Source: Trachelipus rathkii (taxonomy: Eukaryota > Arthropoda > Malacostraca > Isopoda > Trachelipodidae). Taken from it: a DNA stretch of 37,500 nt. Of this stretch, positions 28,570 to 37,500 are shown piece after piece. The stretch spans positions 5,001-42,500 of the forward strand of contig JABUQX010014029.1 in the NCBI GenBank assembly GCA_015478945.1, read 5' to 3'. Under the pieces are notes generated by a model. It was not told the origin of the DNA. It was given only the letters and a program-made list of their open reading frames with translations, and ran no database searches. Position 1 is the stretch's first letter; each line of letters begins with the position of its first letter. Made by a program: the position numbers and the translations under genes.

Positions 28570-30725
28570 TTAGAACGAGTCTCCTCCTCGCTTGATTTCT
28601 GATCGGAAAGAAGCCCGGAGGAATGAATCCAAAGAAGTATTTTCGGCGGGTTCTTCTATATTATCATTTACGGGAGATCGGGAGAGAGCATCGGCAACTA
28701 TATTTTTAGGGCCCGATATATGACGTATGTCAAAGTCATATTCATAGAGCTCTTCCATAGTTCTAGCTAACCTCCCATCAACAGACTCATATTTTGTAAA
28801 GTAGATGAGTGGCATATGGTCGGTATAGATAATGAATTTTAACCACGGAGGAAAGGTCTAGAGGGATTTTGACAGCCCACGCAAAAGCAGTTAGGTTCTT
28901 TATCAATCACTCCAATATATTTCTCTGAGCCGCCATTGAAGGTCATGAAATAAACAGCAATTGGTTTGGCGTTCTCCGTCTTGGATTTGGAGAAGCCAGC
29001 ACCGAGCCCCGAGGTCTGAAGGGCATCTACATGTAGCTCCAGTGGGAAGAAACCCTCTGGACTGATAATCGGGGAAGCCGCTAACAAATGTGGGATTTAC
29101 TTAAGGCCTCCTTGAAGTTGATGCAAAGGCCTGCTGACACTCCGGCGTCCATTTTAATGGATCTACCACCAGTCTGGCATGATAAAGGCTTACTGATTTG
29201 AGAACAGTTGGGAATATGTCGCCTATAAAAATTAACCATTCCCAGAAACTGGCGTAATTGTTTTACTGAAGTCGGGACGGGAAATTCTAACGCCCCTTTG
29301 AGATTTTTCTGAAGGGGAAGTATACCAGTCTTTGATATTTGGTGACCCAAGAACTCCACCTCAGTACGGCAAAGCCTGGTTTTACTGGGTTTAAGTTTAT
29401 ACCCATTTTTCTCTAATGCAGCAAGGACACAATCCAAGGTAACTAGATGATCCTCTATGTCTTGACTGAGGATAATAATATCATCTAAGTATATCATAAT
29501 AATAATATCATCTAAGTATATCATAACCTTGGACCATGGTAATTCCTCTAACGCCAGCATCATTCCACGTTGAAATGTTGCTGGACCATTTTTTTACACC
29601 AAAGGGCATTCTTAAATACTCATACTGGGCAAATGGAGTGGAAAAAGCAGTTTTTTTCAACACTTTCGGGTTCCATGGCCACCTGATAATAACCGCGGAC
29701 CAGATCAATGGTTGTAAAATATTTATTACCATACATATTATAAATATGCATAGTTATTAGGTTAAGGTAAAGGGAAGGAATCTGGTCTTAGGTGAACATA
29801 TTGTAATTTCCGGTAGTCCTATCTAACGCAACTTGACCGTCAGGTTTTCGGACAGGAACCACAGGAGCCGAATAAGGGGATTTACTAGGTCTAATAATAT
29901 CCTGCTCCAACAGTTCATGACATTGTTTTTTTTCTATTTCTTGAGCCAAGGGACTCTGGAAACGACGTACTGGTAATCTCACAGGTCGACCAGCTTCTAC
30001 CTCGATATTGTGTGTGATATTAGTAGCCACTCCAACGTCGTGGTCACCGAAACTGAGAGCCGATTTATGTTTTAACCGATCAAACACGTAGACGATGGAA
30101 GTAAGCAGGAAAGAACGTAAAAGATAATACTGCGATTAAGTCGTTTCTTGTTCGAGGTCAGAAAGAATAGGAATACCGCAAAAAAAGCCAAAATCCTCCT
30201 CCCAACTTAGTGGGGGAACGCATACGTCTGCTTTAAAGTTGATTTCGGAAATTCGCTCTACTGGCTAGTATTTAATTTGAAGAATACTCTTCTTCCAAAG
30301 AAACACAAGCCTACCTAACTACAGTACCTTCGCTAACATTGAGGTGTATCGGAAGGGATAAATAGAAGCGATCTTACACGAATCTCGCAAATGCCAATAC
30401 ACCAGGAATTGGGTACAACGGATCCAGTTGGCCTCTGATGTGAAAAGCCTACCAAAGCAGAGATTTCGATGAGGACAACCCTTACATCCACCAATCTGAC
30501 AGGAAAACGGTGGAACATTTATGGACTTAACCATGACGCATTTATAAAAAGGGATGTTTAGACTCTCATCCTTAGCTACGAATTCTATACAATCATTAGA
30601 TCTATGTACTAATTCCCGCGTAGTTAAGTCTGGGAGAAGGTCATTTTCTTTTAAAGCGACAGCCCCCTAAAGACTAGCGGAGCGAGGCATAAATTCCTTG
30701 GGGACTAGTACCACAAATGACAGGT
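28570..30725 (-). pseudogene. Ty3/gypsy retrotransposon pol remnant (protease, RT, RNase H)
   Basis: In order on the minus strand: a protease-like stretch near 30530-30450 (NVPPFSCQIGGC, and in another frame VVLIEISALVG, with the DTG site apparently lost); the RT start at 30087-29830 (FQSPLAQEIEKKQCHELLEQ, then DIIRPSKSPYSAPVVPVRKPDG); the RT middle at 29690-29580 (YEYLRMPFGVK); the palm at 29563 on, with YLDD and FLGHQISKTGI and VKQLRQFLGMVNFYRRHIP; RNase H at 29060-28840 (ELHVDAL...SGLGAGF, KYIGVIDKE) and 28815-28670 (RLARTMEELYEYDFDIRHI, VADALSRSP). Domain order defines Ty3/gypsy. At least five frameshifts or stops, no gag and no integrase recognised. It sits between inverted, not direct, repeats. 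Confidence 0.8.
29471..29524 (-). repeat. 27 bp tandem duplication of the RT catalytic motif
   Basis: Two perfect or near-perfect 27 bp units encode MIYLDDIII twice in frame, so the RT carries YLDD twice, nine residues apart. Confidence 0.9.
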
Positions 30726-30867
30726 TTGATACATATCACGTGGGTCAGGGAAGTGCAAAGTTACATTAGTAATAGAAGTCATTAGTTACTGTTAGGAAAG
30801 TGTTCCTCCGGCGCGTCGACGCCGTGGGGTGGGGAGTTCGTCGTGCTGCAGGCTTTGCGCTACGACC
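30726..30867. other. Spacer between pol remnant and right arm
   Basis: Contains a GC-rich patch, CCTCCGGCGCGTCGACGCCG (near 30807-30826). No gene. Confidence 0.4.
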
Positions 30868-31409
30868 TAATGAAATTAAATTACTCAGTTAAGTATTCTG
30901 AATAAGTTAAACCTGAAAAAAAAAGACTTCTATCTGGCTCCTGGAGGTTAATCACGCTTTTAGTAAACTTTTTCTGAAACTATTGTTCTTATTTAACATT
31001 TCATGCTTCGGAAGGCGTTTGAATGTATGCTGTTGCTAAGTGTGCCTGATCGTGCAAACACTTTAACTAAGGTGACGAAAAAAACCTCCTGGTGTACCTG
31101 ATTCTTGTAAAATTGATCTTTGGTGTGTCGTGGATTCTCTTGGAAATGCTTGGTAGACTAAAAAATTAGAAACTAAAAACTAAAATCAAAAAAAGGTCTT
31201 GTGTAAGTAAGATTTCCGATCAACGTTATTGTAACAATGGTTAAATACGCAGTAAATGTTATAATATATACACTGTCAAGTATATATTTATCAAAACAAA
31301 TGCAGATAATTATTATGTATAGAGCACAGCATATATTAAAATCAAAACTGAATATATATATATATATATTGAGCTGTATATATATATGGTACCATTGTAC
31401 ATTATATAA

Positions 31410-31475
31410 TGAACCAGTTCCTCGGTTCCAACGAGCCTGTCATGTTCATGACAGGTTGTGGGCCGGAGGAGCTTA
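31410..31475. other. Conserved hairpin in the right arm
   Basis: CCTGTCATG-TT-CATGACAGG with an outer TCCTCGG/CCGGAGGA pairing. Same design as 27408-27472. Confidence 0.7.
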
Positions 31476-32234
31476 AAACTTATTTTACAGATTTGTCCCG
31501 GTGTGGTAGTCCAGATTAATGATCTGTACCACCCAAACCAACAAATGTATCGTATAGTGTTACGCAATCACAAAGGCCTGAACATTGCGTTGTGTCAAAA
31601 TAGTCGTATATCTATTTTGCCTGTTCTCATATATAAAATATTATGTATACTTTAACTTCTTTACTTTCGCTTGTTTTATTACCTTACCAGAATAAACTAT
31701 AAATCTTGTATTTATATCCTCAGTAGCTTGTTCAGTAGTTCCTTTTAGTCAATTTCAGATCTCAATTGTAACCTCAGAACGATCTATGATGTCTCTCCAA
31801 TCTTTTAATAATTTTATAATATACCTCGTTATCTTCGAATTTATGCCTTATTAAAACTCAAAGGGCATTAAGTCCCAAATAATTGAATCGAAAATCAATT
31901 ACCTATTTCAATCAAATTCGGATAAAGTTGACCTCTTAATGTATACGCAACGTCAAAATAAAGTCTCGTTTCTTAACTCGTTATAAAATAATACCCAAGT
32001 GCCTGTAATTGATCTTTTAAATAGCCTAAAGTTAAATTAATATTTCTGAGTCCAAAATGTCAAGCTCTAAATCAAATTGAGTTCAAAAATCATCAATGGA
32101 AATCAATTCCAAGTCCAAATATCAATAGCTGGCAATAATTCTGAGTTCTAAATCGAGAAATGATGAAATAATTCTAAGTTTCAAATCAAGGACCGATAAA
32201 ATAATTTAATGTTTTCAAATCTAAGTCAAATGCA

Positions 32235-32560
32235 CACTTATAATGATCAAATCCAAAAAGGTTAAGTATCCAGCTAATTGATAATCAATATCCAATGGTT
32301 AGGTACCCTAAGTGATAAGATCAAATCCAAAATGGTTAGGTGACGGGCCACTATGATAATCAGAAATGCCAAAAATGGGTTGGTACCACTAATGATAATC
32401 AATCACAATGGTTAGGTACCGCCTAATGATAATCAATCCAAAATGGTTAGGTAGCGTCGACACTAATGTAAATCAATCCAAATGGGTTAGGTACCCCACT
32501 AATGAATATATCAATGATGCAAAAGGGGGGTTAGTAGCCGCAATGATGATAATAAAATCC
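32235..32560. repeat. Degraded 36 bp minisatellite of the right arm
   Basis: About eight units of the form AATCCAAAATGGTTAGGTACC-CTAATGATAATC with frequent indels, in contrast to the clean left-arm array. Confidence 0.75.
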
Positions 32561-32882
32561 AATGGCTCTGACTATGGTGACTACTACATTCTGAAAAACT
32601 AAACTCTAACAACTTTCTTGGATACTTTATTTAACTCCCATAAATTCAATTCAAGTTTAATTGTTTAATAAAATAAAAACGCTTTTTAGGATTTATTCTA
32701 TTTACACGCACAGAAATGCAATGTTAAAATCTTATTTGAAAAATAATTCCAAATAAATACTAAAATAGTAAAATAATAATTTACAAAAAGTTCCTTTCAA
32801 TGCAAACTATTCTTCCTGGGCTTGTACTTCACCGTTAATTAACACTAATGTCTTCAAGGTTTAAGTCAAAATTTATTTCAAA

Positions 32883-34440
32883 AATACAAACATGTTCTAA
32901 GTGTCAAACCAAAATTCACTTCAAACTTACAAACAATAACCATATTTAAAATAACTGTCCACCTGTATGGTTATAACTCGCCTTCAAAATTAAATGTCGA
33001 TATAAATAATCCAGATGCAATCTCTATTGAATAATTTGATAAATTTAGACTATCAAAATTCAAATATTAAACTATCCCAAAACTGATGTAATGTTACAGT
33101 AATAATCCCTACAAACTAAAAGAATTATGAGAGCGACCCACAATCCAATAAGTGTTGAAGTAACCAATCTTAATAGTTACCTAAGACTCAAATAATAGTT
33201 TCAAATAACTAACACATAACTGAAAAATGCTTCAAACAAATAAAATTCAAAGGGCCAATAATTTTTCTTAAACTCCTATAATTGAAATAATCAAAGTAGT
33301 TTATAGTCATATAATAAGAAATACTTGAAGTAAACCTATATTCATAACTGACAATTTTTAAATTAAACTATCCATATAACTGAGAAAATATTTAAGTGAA
33401 ACTATGGAATAAGAGGAAATATTTGAAGTTAACTAATTCATATAACTGAGAAAATATTTGAGAAGTAACTATTCATATAACTGAGATAATATTTGAAGTA
33501 AACTAATCCATTCACTGAGAAAATATGAAATAAATAATTTCAAATGTACAATAATAAGTAACTAGTTCAAATAACTACAATAATTACTTAAAACTCGCTT
33601 CAAATAACTGACAAATAATTAAGTAATACTAGCTTCAAAAATGACAACATAATTATTAAACTAATTCAGGTAACCCGCAGGACAAAAAAATCTCAGTACT
33701 CTCCCAGAAGTCCACATAACTTAGTCCTCAAATTCAGCATACACGGCATTATATTAAGGAAACTATTCAGGTAACTTGCAACATAGAAAGTTAAACTAGT
33801 TTCAGATAAGCTAAGCATAAAATCTAGTTAAAACCAATTTTCAAGTATCTACACTGCGGCTCAATATAAAAGGCCAACGCACAAATTCAACTAACTATTG
33901 ACATACTTTATCATAAAACACACAGTTCTCTTTCACTATAATAACACTTGTCGCACATAAATTTAATTCTCTTATTCATTATAATTATTCATAATCTGAA
34001 TGACATTTAATCGTGCCTTCCTCTTTCTCTTCAGTACAATATATAAATAATTATATTACCTTTCTTAACTCTTCCACTTTGGATTCCGCCTATTCTTCTA
34101 AAATATTATCCAAACTAATACTCTTTGTAAGTTTAAGATTATAACTCATAGATAATTAACAAACATAATATTCAAACGCAATGAGTATAGCTGATGTACA
34201 AAAATTTCAGACCTCTAAACGACCGAATACTTGTCGAAAGTTAACAACACGATACTAGCGCGTATCATAGCCACATACCCATCAGTCAAAGTCCAAAGCC
34301 AAGTAGTTTTCCCAAAAAAACAAACGATACAGACTAACAAATCCGAGCTGATCTTATCTCTACAGATGGTAATTGTCAAGTGAGCACCATCGCTCCGACT
34401 CCTCGATATCGATTTTCTGTTCGTGACGTCAGACCACTGT
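32883..34440. other. AT-rich DNA with degenerate short tandem repeats
   Basis: Between about 33170 and 33800 phrases of the type TTCATATAACTGAGAAAATATTTGAAGTAAACTAA recur with roughly 35-45 bp spacing, the cleanest at 33360-33530. No ORF above noise. Confidence 0.55.
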
Positions 34441-34760
34441 TGCCAGAATTCGATTAAATCAAAGTATTTTCAGTGACATTTTTATTCACTTTTAGTTTTT
34501 CTCCAACTAATAATTTCAGAAATACAACAAAGATTTAGATTACCATATATTAGACATTTTAAATTATAGTTTAGAGTTTTAAAATATCTTTTTTGAAAAC
34601 GTATTTTCATAGAATTTCGTGACTTATTTATTTTTTATATGTTGTTCCATACTTGCATTTACCTCATTTTTCAGTCTTACTTTTTGCGTGTTGTCGCCCA
34701 TTCACTCTAATATCACACTCACATACACACGGGATACACACACAAATCACACACATATAT
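34441..34760. other. Unassigned AT-rich DNA
   Basis: No feature recognised. Confidence 0.5.
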
Positions 34761-34920
34761 AATTAGTATACATATATATATTACATATATACTATATAAT
34801 TAATATATATATATAATATTTATATATATAAATATTATATTATATTAAATTTAATATAATTATATATTATATAGATATCTATATTAATGTAAGTATATAT
34901 TATATATTAATATCTATTTT
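34761..34920. repeat. Interrupted (AT)n/(TA)-rich tract
   Basis: Alternating TA and ATT segments, less regular than the other microsatellites. Confidence 0.8.
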
Positions 34921-37500
34921 ATTCTGATCTTAACCTATTTTCTTTGTTACAACTACGTTATTTTTATAAACTACTTCTATTTTTACTTTTTCTTTAAAGA
35001 ACTGTTATTTACAAATGGCTTTTTCTTATAATTACAAGGCCTACATAACTTTTAATTTAGTGGCAAACATAAATACTTATTCTTTTTACTATAGTGTATA
35101 TTCAATTTGTTTTGTATTTTTCTTGTTAACTCCTACAAATGAATCTTTATCCTACCCAAAACCTCGTGTTCGCTAATAAGATTAAACGACTGCCATTCCT
35201 TAGCAAACAGTGCAGATATTTACAATTTAATTTTACTCCTCCTGTTGTCCCGAACAGAGTCTAACTTCTTTTTTACCTACGGGTGAGAGCCTAACATTGA
35301 TGTAGAGCTTTACCTGGCCCCCAGCACACTGTCTTTCCACATGAAGCGCACTAACGATAAGAGTGGTCTCCAGTCTGGACTTCAAATAGATAATTCATTG
35401 GTTACTTCATCCATAAAGCTCAATCTATATATTAATATGTAAATAATAAAATTAATACCTCAATCTCTTATGTTGTATATATGATTGTATACGGCTACTA
35501 GCTCCTACTTCGTCTATTCTTACCTGTGTTGATCATTGGCATGAATACTTAATATTTACTTCTTTCTCGCTAAATAAATACTTGTTAATGAACTAAAAAA
35601 ATATTTATATTACAAATTACATATAATAATTTTCCTAACTCGTTGGCTATAAGGCCGCATAAACATAAATCTCTCAATTCATCGAGCTTGTATGCATGGT
35701 TCGTTAATGCATAATGTATCTAGAATAGATGTAGAGACTTGCTAATGGCAAGTTGCGATATGATTAGATCGAGAGCTACCGAGTAGGACTTTGCCTTCTT
35801 ACTTTCCTCTTTTGCAAGACTTGATCGGAAGGAGGGACGCACGAGGTTGAGCCGAACACGCGAGGTGGGTGATTTATTGCTTGATTAGTTCTCAGACGAG
35901 AACGACTACTGGTGTAGCTAGTTTCAATAGGGTCTCGAACTTGCTTCATTCTTCGAGTGATGGATGAATGATAGATGATTCGAGTGATACTTGTATCTGT
36001 CATGGATGGCTACTATTCTTCTGCGTTTTCAGCGAATCTGAGAGCTCAGAGTCGGGAACGAAGAGATCTATTTATTGATGCTATCGAGGTCTAGTAGACT
36101 ATTTGATGTTGTCCTAAGTACTGTTTCTAAAGGCTTTCAAGACTCTGTAGTCGCATTAGACAGAGAAGCGATTTATTGCGAGGATAGAGAACATTATCTG
36201 TAAGCTACTTCGAGACTGACGATGTCGAATCGAAGGGAGATAATGTCGCTAGAGCCCTACACAAGTCTTCAAATATATCTATTCCACCTTCCATTGGTTT
36301 TCGTTCATTTATTCATAATTATACTTTAAAGACTAGTCTTTTCTTTTTAGTCAGAGTATGACTACTGGTGGGTATTGACATCTGTCCTAGTAGCGGTGAT
36401 TTTTACCCTACATGGACTGTTTATTTTGTGATCTTGTGTAATACTCTTCCACCCCATGTACATAAGACAGATCTTCCATCTATTTCTAATATTATGAAAC
36501 GATTGTCTCGAAACGTTCTCTTGTCGCTGTTCAATTTCGAATTCTCCTCTCTATCGAACTAAATGCAGGGGACAAATATACGTTCTGACACCGTATTTAA
36601 CCAATAGTTGTATACTTCGCACCTATTTTTCTCACTTATACCGATTGTTTTTCCACTCACTAAATTATCTCTCTGAATGTACTACATTTGTGGACCACAC
36701 TGCTAACAGCAACAACATCCACTCATATATTCAAACAAACTTAATGCTTTACACCTACTATGGTTCATTGTTTTGCGCACTCTAGATAAATCAACAACTA
36801 TCCCTGTATACTTTTATCTTCTTTCCCAAATACTACCCTTAATATCATGTATACCCTCTCCTATTATGTACATATCTACTTATAATAAACTAGTTAGCTA
36901 CACGGCTACCAACACACACCTTACTCCACTCCAAATAGATTCAACTAACCACACATGTATAGGAGGTGGACCAAATTCAATAAAAGTACCAAAATACCTA
37001 TAAGCCGTTACGGAAGACAAATAAATAAACCCTAAATGAGACGACAGTACTCATAAAATAACATCCTGCCACTCAATTGAATACAAATTTTATAGGCATT
37101 GCTTCGTTTTAGCTATTTCTCCTATGTTTAAAAAATTTACTTTTGTATAGGTGCTACCGAAACGACCAGCACCACAAAACTCCAAACATAGTTTGCTGCA
37201 GGATTAGCCTTATCTCAATATTTGAGATAGGCGTTCTTAGATAACAATACTTGTTTTTTATGTGCTAGTAAATACTTGTCGTTAGTCAAGATTTTCTTAA
37301 TTCATTATTATTATTACCATTTAATATATTATACTATTAATTTGCTTTCTTTTACTTTCGCTTGTTTTTTACTATTTAATACCAATGACTTATGACTCGT
37401 ATAAAATTTGTCAATATTGTAATCTATCCTACAGCTACTCCCATGGTTCGTATTTCTTTAATGCTCTCCTTCATGATCTTTTCATTGATAACCTCAGAAC
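34921..37500. other. Unassigned DNA, no gene recognised
   Basis: Short frames only: 35776-36003 minus, arginine-rich; 36368-36562 and 36773-37003 plus. None shows a domain, and stops surround them. Segment 35700-36260 is somewhat more GC-rich than its flanks and may be an unrecognised element or exon region. A small imperfect inverted repeat, TTATCTCAA/TTTGAGATAG, lies near 37210-37230. Confidence 0.45.

Larger units (their letters stand above)
30868..32882 (-). repeat. Right arm of the 2 kb inverted repeat
   Basis: Reverse complement partner of 25998-28005. The outer edge is near TTTATTTCAAAA (32880), the inner edge near CAGTTAAGTATTCTG. It includes the hairpin at 31410-31475, a short (AT)n at 31350-31365 and degraded minisatellite units at 32235-32560. 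Confidence 0.75.

Noticed and set aside
27196..31476. LTR pair for the gypsy pol
   Set aside because: The similar sequences at about 27.2-27.5 and 31.4-31.6 kb are inverted relative to each other and are parts of much longer arms, so they cannot be ordinary LTRs of one element.
35776..36003. Arginine/serine-rich minus-strand ORF
   Set aside because: Short, no motif, no supporting context.

Overview
This window looks like eukaryotic, probably metazoan, repeat-dominated DNA. It is strongly AT-rich, carries many long (AT)n microsatellites, and has no operon structure and no intact multi-domain host gene. The transposon set (Tc1/mariner, piggyBac, Merlin/ISXO2-like, Penelope-like, Ty3/gypsy, tRNA-derived SINEs) fits an invertebrate, most plausibly an arthropod. 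That assignment is an inference from the repeat families; no species can be named from the sequence alone.

Layout. 0.9-3.3 kb: a decayed Merlin/ISXO2-like transposase on the minus strand, split by about 1.4 kb that holds a GC-rich foldback element, with a tRNA-like SINE beside it. 3.8-5.6 kb: a nearly complete Tc1/mariner-type transposon with terminal inverted repeats of about 180 bp and few lesions. 5.6-7.1 kb: a Penelope-like element (RT plus GIY-YIG). 7.16-8.11 kb: three copies of a tRNA-derived repeat, two of which sandwich a fragment of a bacterial-type Rpn/PD-(D/E)XK nuclease. 8.2-10.3 kb: a frameshifted piggyBac transposase. 10.4-10.8 kb: a SINE and an (ATY)n microsatellite. 11.3-11.55 kb: a small UPF0547-like zinc-ribbon ORF, the only candidate host-type gene. 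11.9-12.1 kb: half a copy of the foldback element. 12-16 kb: mostly microsatellites and unassigned DNA.

16.3-18.2 kb: a probable LTR-PBS-gag remnant of a Ty3/gypsy-like element. 18.55-20.7 kb: a heavily frameshifted copy of an unnamed invertebrate transposase-like family (DTTASNTG, ARWMAKA and HLWYLAP motifs). 20.76-23.16 kb: degenerate tandem repeats and a short CpG-rich palindromic patch. 23.6-25.5 kb: a head-to-head inverted duplication of a second Penelope-like element. 26.0-32.9 kb: two diverged inverted arms of about 2 kb, each with minisatellites and a conserved hairpin, flanking a broken gypsy pol (protease remnant, RT with a duplicated YLDD motif, RNase H). 32.9-37.5 kb: degenerate repeats and DNA in which I recognise nothing.

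The genes do not form a pathway. The window is a layered record of transposition. The most interesting points are the Rpn fragment inside a SINE cluster, the DTTASNTG family, the intron-like interruption of the Merlin/ISXO2-like gene, and the long inverted repeat around the gypsy pol.
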